NCBI RefSeq assembly: GCF_003412455.1
Contig: NZ_QTJU01000002.1
Coordinates: 558,001 to 622,000, forward strand
DNA: 64,000 nucleotides
Source of the DNA: Deminuibacter soli
GTDB lineage: Bacteria; Bacteroidota; Bacteroidia; Chitinophagales; Chitinophagaceae
Direction of reading: 5' to 3'
Positions within the stretch are counted from its first letter, which is position 1, and each line of letters starts with the position of its first letter. The position numbers and the translations under genes were made by a program. The notes under the pieces are model-generated. The model made no database searches. It saw only the letters and a program-made list of their open reading frames with translations, and was not told the origin of the DNA. Positions 1 to 8,517 of this stretch are shown one piece after another.

Positions 1-235
1 ACAGGTGAATTTAACACAGCTCGATGTAAACCAGCAGGCCGAGATATGCGCGGTGGCCAGCCAGGCCAGGGGCTTGCTCGAATTGCTGAAACATAGCAAT
101 ATCGGCATCGGCACTAAACTCGAAATAAAACGCAGGTTTGGGTTTGACCAATCTGTAGAAATTACCATAAAGAACCAGCAAACAATGATGCTGAGCCACC
201 AGGTGGCACAGGCACTGTTTGTGAAAATTATATAG
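1..235 (+). CDS. C-terminal part of a DtxR/MntR-like metal regulator (FeoA-like domain), 5' truncated
   Basis: The open frame runs to the left edge of the window. The GTG at position 5 is probably an internal valine codon (a CAG codon precedes it in frame), so the true start lies outside. The visible 76 residues form one small SH3-like FeoA domain: a GIGIGTKLEI-type turn followed by beta strands ending SHQVAQALFV. FeoA domains occur alone or as the C-terminal domain of DtxR/MntR regulators. The stop codon lies 3 nt before a manganese/iron Nramp gene, which favours a metal-dependent repressor controlling its own downstream transporter. A stand-alone FeoA protein is the alternative, and the missing N-terminal half would decide it. 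Confidence 0.6.
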   Translation, partial: QVNLTQLDVNQQAEICAVASQARGLLELLKHSNIGIGTKLEIKRRFGFDQSVEITIKNQQTMMLSHQVAQALFVKII

Positions 236-237
236 TT

Positions 238-2118
238 ATGTTACCATCCATGCATAGCAGCCAGTCGCTCGGTGATGTGCACGAAACAATAGATCCTGCG
301 CTGAAAAAGAAGGGCTGGCGCAGGTTCCTGGCCTATATTGGTCCGGCCTACCTGGTAAGCGTTGGTTATATGGATCCCGGCAACTGGGCCACCGATTTGC
401 AGGGTGGCGCACAGTTTGGTTACCAGCTTATCTGGATATTGCTCATGAGCAACCTGATGGCGCTGCTGCTGCAAAGTTTAAGTGCACGCCTGGGCATTGT
501 ACGCCGCCGCGACCTGGCGCAGGCCAACAGGGAAATGTATCCGCCGCTGGTGAACTTTTGCCTGTACCTGCTGGCCGAACTGGCTATTGCAGCCTGCGAC
601 CTGGCCGAGGTGCTGGGTATGGCCATCGGTATACAACTGCTCACCGGTTTGCCCGTGTTATGGGGCGTAACCTTAACCGTGCTCGATACCTTTCTGCTGT
701 TTTACCTGCAACGCCTGGGCATGCGTAAAATGGAGGCATTTATCATTGCGTTGGTCGCCGTGATCGGTATTTCTTTTTTGATAGAAGTAGTAATGGCCAA
801 ACCGCATATGGGCGACGTGGTGAAAGGTTTTATACCTACACGCCTCAATGAAAAAGCCCTGTACATTGCTGTGGGTATTATTGGCGCCACAGTAATGCCG
901 CATAACCTGTACCTGCATTCTGCACTGGTGCAAACACGAAAGATAAAAGGCGACAGTACAAGTATTAAGCAGGCACTGAAGTTTAACGCCATTGACAGTA
1001 CCATTGCACTCAACGTAGCCTTCCTGGTAAATGCGGCAATACTGGTGCTGGCCGCTGCCGTGTTTTTTACCACCGGCAACCAGGATGTGGCCAAGATTGA
1101 AGATGCACACCGCCTGCTGCAACCCATGCTGGGCACCAAACTGGCACCCCTGCTGTTTGCCATTGCATTGATTGCAGCCGGACAAAGCTCTACCGTTACC
1201 GGTACGCTGGCCGGGCAGATTGTGATGGAAGGTTATCTTCGCCTGCGCATTAACCCGCTGCTGCGCAGGCTGCTTACGCGTTTGCTGGCCATTGTGCCGG
1301 CTGTGCTGGTGATCACCATCTGGGGCGAAAGCCATCTCGACGACCTGCTGGTGTTTAGCCAGGTAATACTGAGCCTGCAGCTGGGTTTTGCAATTATACC
1401 ATTGATTCATTTTGTGAGCGATAAAGTAAGCATGGGTGAATTTGCCATACGCATGCACGTGAAAATTACGGCCTGGGTTGTGGCAGCCATACTGGTGTTT
1501 TTAAACGTGCGCCTGGTAATGCAATCCTCTTTTGAAGCCTATGCGCAGCCCGGGCACCTGGGTACCAAAATCGGTATCAGTATTGCATGGCTGGCATTTG
1601 CATGGCTGTTTGCCATGATGACCTTTTTACCGCTGGTACAGAAAAGCCGGCGCCGCTCCAATGCCAGTGTACATAAGGAAGACAAGCCGCTGATAAACCT
1701 GTCTATACAACCGGTATCGGTGATTGCCGTAGCGCTTGATTTTGGCTCGGGCGATGAAAAACTGATTGCCAATGCACTGGCGCAGGGAAAGAAAGAAGCC
1801 GTGTATTATCTGCTGCATATTGTAGAAACCGTATCGGCCAGTTACTTGGGCGATAAAGCCGATGACCATGAAACCCGCGCAGACAACCAGCAGCTGGAAC
1901 TGTATGCAGAACAGCTGCGGTTAATGGGTTACACCGTACATACCCGGTTGGGCTATAAGAGCCGTATACAGGAAATTGTACGCATTGTAAAGGAATCGAA
2001 AGCCGATATGCTGGTGATGGGTGCACACCGCCACAGCGGGCTGAAAGACTGGTTGTACGGCGAAACCGTAAACCAGGTAAGACATAAATTAACCATACCG
2101 ATATTAATTGTGAACTGA
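238..2118 (+). CDS. mntH: Nramp-family Mn2+/Fe2+ transporter with C-terminal universal stress protein domain
   Basis: This is a proton-coupled divalent metal importer of the inner membrane, 626 aa and so longer than a plain MntH (about 410-440 aa). The first ~455 residues are a polytopic Nramp core with the metal-binding DPGN motif at residues 46-49 (TM1) and MPHNLYLHS near residue 220 (TM6). After a basic linker (KSRRRS) comes a universal-stress-protein domain of about 135 residues. It ends with a nucleotide-loop signature around MGAHRHSGLKDWLYGE and the terminal strand IPILIV. The start is 2 nt after the upstream regulator-like stop and the stop overlaps the next gene by 1 nt, so transcriptional and translational coupling is likely. 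The Usp domain may sense ATP or stress and gate transport; that part is inference. Confidence 0.9.
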   Translation: MLPSMHSSQSLGDVHETIDPALKKKGWRRFLAYIGPAYLVSVGYMDPGNWATDLQGGAQFGYQLIWILLMSNLMALLLQSLSARLGIVRRRDLAQANREMYPPLVNFCLYLLAELAIAACDLAEVLGMAIGIQLLTGLPVLWGVTLTVLDTFLLFYLQRLGMRKMEAFIIALVAVIGISFLIEVVMAKPHMGDVVKGFIPTRLNEKALYIAVGIIGATVMPHNLYLHSALVQTRKIKGDSTSIKQALKFNAIDSTIALNVAFLVNAAILVLAAAVFFTTGNQDVAKIEDAHRLLQPMLGTKLAPLLFAIALIAAGQSSTVTGTLAGQIVMEGYLRLRINPLLRRLLTRLLAIVPAVLVITIWGESHLDDLLVFSQVILSLQLGFAIIPLIHFVSDKVSMGEFAIRMHVKITAWVVAAILVFLNVRLVMQSSFEAYAQPGHLGTKIGISIAWLAFAWLFAMMTFLPLVQKSRRRSNASVHKEDKPLINLSIQPVSVIAVALDFGSGDEKLIANALAQGKKEAVYYLLHIVETVSASYLGDKADDHETRADNQQLELYAEQLRLMGYTVHTRLGYKSRIQEIVRIVKESKADMLVMGAHRHSGLKDWLYGETVNQVRHKLTIPILIVN

Positions 2119-2612
2119 TGGCAGGAACATTAACATTAAGAAAGATAGAACAGGCAGATAACAAAGCCATTGCCGCACTGATACGCAGTGTATTGACCGA
2201 GTTTAAGGCCAACAAACCGGGAACGGTGTATTACGATCCGACCACGGACGACCTGTTTCATTTGTTTGAAACACCCGGCGCTTTTTACTGGATTGCTGAA
2301 ATGGATGGTGAGATAGCAGGCGGTGGGGGCGTTTACCCCACACCAGGCTTGCCGGAAGGCTGCTGCGAACTGGTAAAACTGTACCTGCATGCCGGCACAC
2401 GCGGTAAGGGCTGGGGCAAAAAACTGATTGAGCAGTGTTTTGAAACTGCAGCAGAACTGGGTTTTAAGCAGGTGTATCTTGAAACCATGCCCGAACTGCA
2501 CAATGCCATCGGCCTGTACGAAAAATGCGGGTTCACTTACCTTGATGGCCCGCTGGGGCAATCCGGTCACTTTGGTTGTGATATATGGATGCTGAAAGAG
2601 CTTGAAGCATGA
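2118..2612 (+). CDS. GNAT-family N-acetyltransferase
   Basis: This is a 164-aa single-domain acetyl-CoA-dependent acyltransferase. The acetyl-CoA pyrophosphate loop is visible as RGKGWGKKLIEQ in the middle of the protein, preceded by the VKLYLHAGTRG strand and followed by the YLETMPELHNAIGLYEKCGF segment usual for GNAT motif B. The ATG overlaps the last base of the mntH stop codon (TGATG), so the gene is probably translated by termination-reinitiation from the metal-transport operon. The substrate cannot be read from the sequence. The overlap is the only hint of a link with the transporter. Confidence 0.85.
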   Translation: MAGTLTLRKIEQADNKAIAALIRSVLTEFKANKPGTVYYDPTTDDLFHLFETPGAFYWIAEMDGEIAGGGGVYPTPGLPEGCCELVKLYLHAGTRGKGWGKKLIEQCFETAAELGFKQVYLETMPELHNAIGLYEKCGFTYLDGPLGQSGHFGCDIWMLKELEA

Positions 2613-2771
2613 TGGTTCAATGGTTTCCTAGTTCAATTGTTTAATTGTTGCCGGGCAGTAAAGATGCAGGTACAGCCGCTGCAAAAGGGCTGCTAAACAG
2701 GTGCTAAAATGAAACATGCTGTATTTATTGCATATACGGCTGTTTGCGGACAAAATACCTGAATTGTTTTA

Positions 2772-2803
2772 TTGCGGTGCAATTTCACAAACCCCTACAT
2801 TTG
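2772..2803 (+). promoter_or_regulatory. Bacteroidota-type promoter for icd
   Basis: A perfect -7 box TACATTTG (2796-2803, consensus TAnnTTTG) lies 21 nt downstream of a TTG at 2772-2774 that matches the core of the -33 TTTG box. Transcription would begin near 2810, about 25 nt before the ATG at 2835. This rules out the longer in-frame TTG start at 2772, because that codon lies inside the promoter. Confidence 0.75.
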
Positions 2804-2834
2804 TAGCCGTTTTTTAACCAAAATCAAAATTGAA

Positions 2835-4067
2835 ATGGCTGAAAAAATTAAAGTTGCCAATCCCGTGGTGGAACTGGACGGCGATGAAATGACAAGGATC
2901 ATATGGAAATTCATTAAAGACAAACTGATTCTTCCCTACGTTGACGTAGACATTAAATATTTTGACCTTGGCGTTGAATACCGTGACCAGACGAATGACC
3001 AGGTAACCATTGATGCTGCCAATGCGATCAAGCAATATGGCGTAGGTATCAAATGTGCTACCATTACGCCTGATGAAGCACGCGTTACCGAGTTTAACCT
3101 GAAACAGATGTGGAAGAGCCCCAACGGCACTATCCGCAACATTCTCGACGGTACTGTTTTCCGCGAGCCTATTGTATGTTCAAATGTACCACGCCTGGTG
3201 CCCAACTGGACTGCACCTATCTGTATCGGCCGTCACGCATTTGGCGACCAGTACCGCGCTACAGACTTTGTTACCAAAGGCAAGGGTAAACTGACCATTA
3301 AATTTGAAGGTGAAAACGGTGATGTGCAGGAATTTGAAGTGTACAACTTCAAAGGTGATGGCGTAGCATTGGCTATGTACAATACCGACGAAAGCATCAA
3401 AGGCTTTGCGCGCGCTTGTTTTAACCAGGCATTGATTAAAAAATGGCCCCTGTACCTGTCTACCAAAAACACCATCCTCAAAAAATATGATGGCCGTTTC
3501 AAAGACATATTCCAGGACATTTACGAGACTGAGTTCAAAGCGAAATTCGACGCAATCGGTATTGTGTACGAACACCGCCTGATTGATGACATGGTTGCCA
3601 GCGCCCTGAAATGGAATGGTAACTTTGTATGGGCTTGTAAAAACTATGATGGTGATGTGCAGAGCGATACCGTAGCCCAGGGCTTTGGCTCACTCGGCCT
3701 CATGACCTCTACACTGGTTACTCCTGATGGAAAGGTAATGGAAGCAGAAGCTGCACACGGCACTGTTACCCGTCACTACCGCGACCACCAGAAAGGCAAA
3801 CCCACTTCTACCAACCCTATCGCGTCAATCTTCGCGTGGACAAGGGGCCTGGAGTTCCGTGGCAAACTGGATGGCAACCAGCCGCTGATTGACTTCTGTC
3901 ATGCACTGGAAGCTGTTTGCGTTGAAACCGTTGAGAGCGGTAAAATGACAAAAGACCTGGCCGTATGTATTCATGGCAACAAGGTAGAACATGGTAAAGA
4001 TTACCTGTATACCGAAGAGTTCCTGGACGCACTGGATCAGAACCTGAAAGCTAAACTGGCTAAATAG
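2835..4067 (+). CDS. icd: NADP-dependent isocitrate dehydrogenase (eukaryotic-type homodimer)
   Basis: This enzyme oxidatively decarboxylates isocitrate to 2-oxoglutarate with NADP+ in the TCA cycle. The 410-aa protein begins [19 protein letters not shown] and follows the eukaryotic/type II homodimeric family throughout ([15 protein letters not shown], then [24 protein letters not shown] and [11 protein letters not shown]). The metal-binding aspartates sit in the [10 protein letters not shown] region and the NADP-binding segment is [12 protein letters not shown]. The start at 2835 is preferred over an in-frame TTG 63 nt upstream because a good promoter occupies that stretch. A strong terminator follows, so it is transcribed alone. 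Aconitase, the preceding enzyme of the cycle, is in the same window at 51-53 kb. Confidence 0.97.
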   Translation: MAEKIKVANPVVELDGDEMTRIIWKFIKDKLILPYVDVDIKYFDLGVEYRDQTNDQVTIDAANAIKQYGVGIKCATITPDEARVTEFNLKQMWKSPNGTIRNILDGTVFREPIVCSNVPRLVPNWTAPICIGRHAFGDQYRATDFVTKGKGKLTIKFEGENGDVQEFEVYNFKGDGVALAMYNTDESIKGFARACFNQALIKKWPLYLSTKNTILKKYDGRFKDIFQDIYETEFKAKFDAIGIVYEHRLIDDMVASALKWNGNFVWACKNYDGDVQSDTVAQGFGSLGLMTSTLVTPDGKVMEAEAAHGTVTRHYRDHQKGKPTSTNPIASIFAWTRGLEFRGKLDGNQPLIDFCHALEAVCVETVESGKMTKDLAVCIHGNKVEHGKDYLYTEEFLDALDQNLKAKLAK

Positions 4068-4100
4068 AAATAGTTCCCCGTTTTATCAAGAGCTTATTCA

Positions 4101-4136
4101 CGGGCCGCACTTGTTGCGGCCCGTTTTTGTTTTTTA
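4101..4136 (+). terminator. Rho-independent terminator of icd
   Basis: A perfect 9-bp GC-rich stem (CGGGCCGCA at 4101-4109 with TGCGGCCCG at 4115-4123) has a 5-nt loop and is followed by a T-rich tail (TTTTTGTTTTTT). Confidence 0.95.
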
Positions 4137-4139
4137 AGA

Positions 4140-4252
4140 AGGTTCAATAGTTCAATGGTTCAATGGGTTCAATAGTTATCGACCGTTGATTCTCGAAAAC
4201 AGCCTCTTTGCGGCCTTTGCGGGCTTTCTCTTTGTGCTCTTTGCGGTAAAAA
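4140..4252. repeat. Intergenic simple-repeat patch (TTCAATGG words, TTTGCGG words, degenerate TCGAGAA word)
   Basis: Three low-complexity pieces follow one another. They are GGTTCAAT-type 8-9 nt words (4140-4175), a degenerate reverse copy of the TCGAGAA/TCGACAG word (about 4178-4197), and 9-nt-spaced TTTGCGG/TTTGTG words (4200-4245). All three recur at other intergenic sites in this window. The TTTGCGG type returns, inverted, at 56291-56342. No reading frame of interest is present. Confidence 0.6.
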
Positions 4253-4308
4253 ATATCACGCACAACTCACGACTGACAACGCACGAATGGGGCTCACGAA
4301 ATTATCCT

Positions 4309-4316
4309 TAGCTTTG
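4309..4316 (+). promoter_or_regulatory. Possible -7 box directly upstream of ypdA
   Basis: TAGCTTTG matches the TAnnTTTG consensus and ends 4 nt before the ATG at 4321. With the usual 5-8 nt to the start site, the transcript would begin at or next to the initiation codon, giving a leaderless mRNA. No convincing -33 TTTG box is seen 19-21 nt upstream, so confidence is moderate. Confidence 0.4.
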
Positions 4317-4320
4317 GAAC

Positions 4321-5298
4321 ATGAGCAAGTATGATATTCTCATCATAGGCGCCGGCCCTATTGGCATGGCCTGTGGTATTGCAGCAAAAGAAGCAGGTTT
4401 AAGTTATGTGATTATAGAAAAGGGAACCCTGGTGAACAGCCTGTTTAATTACCCGGTGTTCATGACATTCTTCTCTACCTCTGAAAGGCTTGAAATAGGC
4501 AACGTGCCGTTTATGAGCCTCAACAATAAACCCAACCGCAATGAGGCAGTTGAGTACTATCGCCGCGTAAAGCAACTGTTCAATTTAAATGTGCATTTGT
4601 TTGAAGAAGTAAAAACTGTATCCCGCAACCAGCAGGCCGCGGAGCGCACTTTTGATATTGAAACAAGCAAAGGTTGGTATACTGCGGGCAATGTGGTTAT
4701 TGCTACGGGGTTTTATGATGTGCCCAATTATATGGGTATACCGGGCGAAGATTTGCCGAAGGTAAAACACTACTATAAAGACCCGCATTTTTATGCGTTT
4801 CAGAAAGTAGTGGTGATTGGTGCAAGCAATTCTGCGGTAGATGTGGCGCTGGAATGTTGGCGCAGGGGAGCAGACGTAACCATGGTAGTGCGGCAGGAAG
4901 TGATTGGTAAAAGTGTGAAATACTGGGTACGACCGGATATTGAAAACCGCATTAAAGAGGGAAGTATCAAAGCTTATTTTCAATCGCATGTTACGGCTGT
5001 GCGTGAGAACGAAGTGGACATACAAACACCGGATGGGCTTGTTACCATTGAGAACGACTGGGTGCTGGCTATGACGGGCTACCGCCCTGATTTCAAGATG
5101 CTGGAACGCTTTGGTATTGTGTTCTCTGAAGATGAAAAACATTGCCCGACTTATAACCCCGAAACCATGGAAACCAACCAGGAAGGCATTTTCCTGGCAG
5201 GCGTGGTTTGCGGTGGTATGGATACGCACAAGCTGTTTATCGAAAACTCGCGCGTACATGCCACGCAGATTATACAACACATCAAGGCACAGCAATAA
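4321..5298 (+). CDS. ypdA: YpdA-type FAD/NADPH pyridine-nucleotide disulfide reductase
   Basis: This is a 325-aa cytosolic flavoprotein of the YpdA (Bdr) family, which in bacillithiol-producing bacteria reduces bacillithiol disulfide. The FAD-binding dinucleotide fold is at the N-terminus (IIGAGPIGMACGIAAKEAG, residues 8-26). The NAD(P)H fold is in the middle (VVVIGASNSAVDVALECWRRG). The C-terminus carries the family GVVCGGMDTHKLFIENSR segment, where the conserved cysteine sits. There is no CxxC redox pair, which separates it from thioredoxin reductase. It is monocistronic, between the icd terminator and a bidirectional terminator shared with the convergent peptidase gene. That this organism makes bacillithiol is inferred from the family and not seen here. 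Confidence 0.9.
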   Translation: MSKYDILIIGAGPIGMACGIAAKEAGLSYVIIEKGTLVNSLFNYPVFMTFFSTSERLEIGNVPFMSLNNKPNRNEAVEYYRRVKQLFNLNVHLFEEVKTVSRNQQAAERTFDIETSKGWYTAGNVVIATGFYDVPNYMGIPGEDLPKVKHYYKDPHFYAFQKVVVIGASNSAVDVALECWRRGADVTMVVRQEVIGKSVKYWVRPDIENRIKEGSIKAYFQSHVTAVRENEVDIQTPDGLVTIENDWVLAMTGYRPDFKMLERFGIVFSEDEKHCPTYNPETMETNQEGIFLAGVVCGGMDTHKLFIENSRVHATQIIQHIKAQQ

Positions 5299-5373
5299 TT
5301 TGAAAATTTGTTCGTAAAACTCCTACGGAGAAAGTGTGCAAATCAGGTAATAGAACCATGGAACCATTGAACG

Positions 5374-5417
5374 AAAAAATGCCCTGCTCCGGCTTACCGG
5401 GACAGGGCATTTTTTTA
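5374..5417. terminator. Bidirectional terminator between ypdA and the M16 peptidase gene
   Basis: ATGCCCTG (5379-5386) pairs with CAGGGCAT (5403-5410), with a second inner CCGG/CCGG stem. A-tract and T-tract flank the hairpin on both sides, so it can stop transcription from both convergent genes. Confidence 0.9.
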
Positions 5418-5434
5418 TGAATTATGGTTGTTGC

Positions 5435-8254
5435 CTATTTTTTCTTCTCAGGATTCAGCACGCCTTCAATCACATTCTTGTTATTGAAGAGCAGGTTGGC
5501 TGTTTGTTTAATGTCATCGATAGTGATGGCGTTTACGCGTTGCTCGTAGGTGAATACGCGTTTGGCATCGTTACCCTGGTAATACATGCTTTGTATAACG
5601 CCCAGCCAGAAGCCGTTTTCTTTCAACTGTACCTTGTATTTCTCAATCCAGGTTTTCTTCACTTTATCGAGGTTTTTCTGCTCAGGCCCCATTGTTTTGA
5701 TACTGTCTAATTCAGCAGCAAAAGCCTGTTGCAGTTTGGTTACATTTTCTGGTCCGCAGGGCAGTTCCAGTACCAGTGAGTAGTTGCTGTACGGGTACTT
5801 GCTAACGCCGCCTGAAATGCTGCCGCCGTAAATGCCGCCCATTTTCTCGCGCAGGTCTTCCGTGATTTTGATATTGAGGATGTCGCACAGGGCCTGTGTT
5901 TTTAAGTCGAGGTCTTCATTAAAAGGAATCTCATCGTTGTAGCAGTTTACGATGAGGCTTTTCTGTTCTGTGCCTTTGTTTATATTCAGCTTAATGTGGC
6001 CTTTGGCCAGGCGTACACCGTTGTCTTTAAATGCAGCCGGTTTGCCGCTTCCGGGCAGGCTGCCGATGTATCTTGCCAACAATGGTATAACGGTGGCTGT
6101 ATCAATATTGCCCACCATAATAAAGGTGAAGTCGGTGGCATCGCCCAGGCGTTCTTTGTAAATTTCAATGGCACGGTCGAGGTTGATGGCATCAAAATCG
6201 TGCGGGCGTGGTACTACGCGTTGTGCCAGCGGATTGTTCTGGTACAGTACCTGGTAGAAAGTATCTACAAATACATTGGAAGGGTTGGCCAGTGCGTATT
6301 GTACAGATGCTTTTTCACTGGCTTTCCAGCCGTTGAACAGGGCTTCGTCTTTGCGGGGCTGTGTTAAATACAGGTATCCCAGCTGCAGCATGGTTTCTAC
6401 GTCTTTCACACTGCTGCTGCCGCTGATGCCGGCAGAGATATTACCGATGCGCGGACTAACACCGGCTACCTTACCGGCAAGTACTTTACGCAAATCAACA
6501 GGGGAGAAATCGCCTACGCCCATGGTTTGCACAATAGTGGCTGCATTGCCTGCCGTCATTACATCGGGTGCATCGTACCAGGATGCGCCGCCTTTGTGGA
6601 AAGAGCTGAGGCTTATTTCATCGTTCTTAAATTCTGTGGGTTTCAGTATCACCTTAGCGCCATTGGCAAATGTTATTTCCGTAGTACCCAGTGCTGCGTC
6701 TTGTTTTTCTGCAGTAATGGTGCCTGGCTCAGGCAATTTTTCCATGAGGCTGGCGGCTACTTTTTTCTCCGTTACCTGCACAGGTTTTTCATGCATCCAT
6801 TTCTGCGTTTGCGCCAGCAACTGTGTACCGGTAGGCAGTTTAAACCCGCTTTTATCAGGGCCCTGCAGGCTGATGAACAGCGGTGCATCCTGTTTAATGG
6901 AGGTATTCAATGCCTGTATTTCGGCAAGGGAAATGCCGGGCAGCAGGTCTTTGTAATAATTGTATTCGCGTGCTATACCGGGCACTGTTTCACCGGTAAG
7001 GAAGTTGCGGATCAGCTCTTCAATAATGGGCGATGATTCTGTTTTACTGCGATCGTTGTACAGCTTTTCCATACCGGCAAGCAATTGTTTCTTTGCCCTG
7101 TCCAGTTCATCTTCACCAAAGCCGTAAACGCGTGCGCGGTTTATTTCACTAAGCATTACGTGCAGGGCTGTATCGGGCCCTTTGCTGCCTGCTGCAGTTG
7201 TAGCGATAAAGCCTTCGTATCCCCTGGCATAACTGTTAAAACCGGTGCCTGCAAAGAGGTAGGGCGGATCGGCCACCTGTGTTTTCTCTGAAAGGCGCTG
7301 GTTCAGCATGGTGGTGAACAGCTGTTTGATAATGGTTTGGCGGTAATCGCCCAGCGTGCTGTCTTCTTTCTCGGGTTTAATGGTATAATCTATCTCGGTG
7401 ATAAAGTTGGTGGCTTCTTTATCGGTCACCACCACGGCTTCGCTTTTTTGCCTGGGCACCAGTGGCGCCAGTACACGCGTTTTGGGTGTAACAGGGTTTT
7501 TCAGTGTATCAAAATACTGGTGTACCAGTGTTGCTGCTTTGGCTACATCGATATCGCCCACAATTAATACGGCCATCAGGTTAGGGCGGTACCAGGTTTT
7601 ATAAAAGCGGCGGGCTGCATCATATTTAAAGGTTTTCAGAATGCTGTCTTTGCCAATGGGCAGTCGCACGGCGTATTTGCTGCCTGCATATTGCCTGGGA
7701 TAAATCTTGCGCATAATGCGATCGTCTGCGCCCTTGCCCATGCGGCTTTCTTCGAGTACAACATTGCGTTCTGCATCTATTTCACTGGCTTCATACGAAA
7801 GGCCGCCGGCCCAGTCCTGCAGCACCTGCATGCCTTTTTCGAGATTGGCGGGATCGCTCAGGGGAACGGGTAAAATATAGATGGTTTCGTCAAAGCTGGT
7901 ATAGGCATTTAAGTCTGCCCCAAATTCAATACCCAGTGTTTGCAGGTAGCTCACCAGTTCATTCTTTTTAAAATGGGTAGAGCCGTTGAATGCCATGTGC
8001 TCGGTAAAGTGTGCCAGGCCCTGCTGGTCATTGTCTTCCAGTATAGAGCCTGCGTTTACGGCGAGGCGCAGTTCTACTTTGTTTTCCGGTCTTTTGTTCT
8101 GTTTAATGTAATAGGTTAGTCCGTTGGCCAGTTTGCCTTTTACCACCGTGCTGTCGAAGGGCAGCTTGTCGGTAAGGCTGGTTTGGGCCTTTGTTATACC
8201 GAAGCATAACGTACTCAATAAAGCCAGGCCAAATAGCTTGCAGGTCGTATTCAT
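5435..8254 (-). CDS. M16-family zinc metallopeptidase (pitrilysin/PqqL-like), exported
   Basis: A 939-aa protein with an N-terminal signal peptide (about residues 1-23, ending ITKAQ) and two tandem M16 halves. The first half carries the inverted zinc motif HFTEH (residues 82-86) with a downstream glutamate in the EIDAERNVVLEESR segment. The second half, from about residue 530, lacks the motif, as is usual for the inactive partner domain of the clamshell. The family degrades small peptides or protein fragments, and the signal peptide places it in the periplasm or envelope. It is transcribed alone on the minus strand. Some Bacteroidota M16 pairs are two separate genes; here both halves are fused. 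Confidence 0.93.
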   Translation of the reverse strand: MNTTCKLFGLALLSTLCFGITKAQTSLTDKLPFDSTVVKGKLANGLTYYIKQNKRPENKVELRLAVNAGSILEDNDQQGLAHFTEHMAFNGSTHFKKNELVSYLQTLGIEFGADLNAYTSFDETIYILPVPLSDPANLEKGMQVLQDWAGGLSYEASEIDAERNVVLEESRMGKGADDRIMRKIYPRQYAGSKYAVRLPIGKDSILKTFKYDAARRFYKTWYRPNLMAVLIVGDIDVAKAATLVHQYFDTLKNPVTPKTRVLAPLVPRQKSEAVVVTDKEATNFITEIDYTIKPEKEDSTLGDYRQTIIKQLFTTMLNQRLSEKTQVADPPYLFAGTGFNSYARGYEGFIATTAAGSKGPDTALHVMLSEINRARVYGFGEDELDRAKKQLLAGMEKLYNDRSKTESSPIIEELIRNFLTGETVPGIAREYNYYKDLLPGISLAEIQALNTSIKQDAPLFISLQGPDKSGFKLPTGTQLLAQTQKWMHEKPVQVTEKKVAASLMEKLPEPGTITAEKQDAALGTTEITFANGAKVILKPTEFKNDEISLSSFHKGGASWYDAPDVMTAGNAATIVQTMGVGDFSPVDLRKVLAGKVAGVSPRIGNISAGISGSSSVKDVETMLQLGYLYLTQPRKDEALFNGWKASEKASVQYALANPSNVFVDTFYQVLYQNNPLAQRVVPRPHDFDAINLDRAIEIYKERLGDATDFTFIMVGNIDTATVIPLLARYIGSLPGSGKPAAFKDNGVRLAKGHIKLNINKGTEQKSLIVNCYNDEIPFNEDLDLKTQALCDILNIKITEDLREKMGGIYGGSISGGVSKYPYSNYSLVLELPCGPENVTKLQQAFAAELDSIKTMGPEQKNLDKVKKTWIEKYKVQLKENGFWLGVIQSMYYQGNDAKRVFTYEQRVNAITIDDIKQTANLLFNNKNVIEGVLNPEKKK

Positions 8255-8439
8255 ATTGTTGCGAATGGTTATGGGGAATGAAAATAATCCTTTTTGATGG
8301 TTCAGGGGCGGTTTAGTGAGTGAACGAAAGCCGGTGAACAGAGAATAGCCAATAGTGAATAAAGCAGCTGCAAGCCTGTTTAATGTAAATCGCCTCCGGC
8401 GACAGTTATAATCGGTTCGCGGTTGTTGCTGGCTCTTCT

Positions 8440-8460
8440 ACTCACGACTGACGATTCACG
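8440..8460. repeat. Heptamer repeat (ACTCACG family)
   Basis: Three successive 7-nt words, ACTCACG, ACTGACG and ATTCACG, lie in the spacer between the M16 and phosphatase genes. The same words recur near 48107, 56250, 56449, 56636 and 58576 in either orientation. Confidence 0.65.
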
Positions 8461-8478
8461 GCATGCCGGAACAAAAAA

Positions 8479-8502
8479 GGCAGCCCGCCGGGCTGCCTTT
8501 TT
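8479..8502. terminator. Terminator of the PafA-type phosphatase gene
   Basis: GGCAGCCC (8479-8486) pairs with GGGCTGCC (8490-8497). An A-run lies on the left and a T-run on the right. On the minus strand it follows the phosphatase stop codon and ends in a T-run. Confidence 0.85.
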
Positions 8503-8517
8503 ATATGCCATAAAACA

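Noticed and set aside
2772-2834. N-terminal extension of isocitrate dehydrogenase from a TTG codon
   Set aside because: The stretch holds the -33/-7 promoter, and the family N-terminus matches the ATG at 2835.
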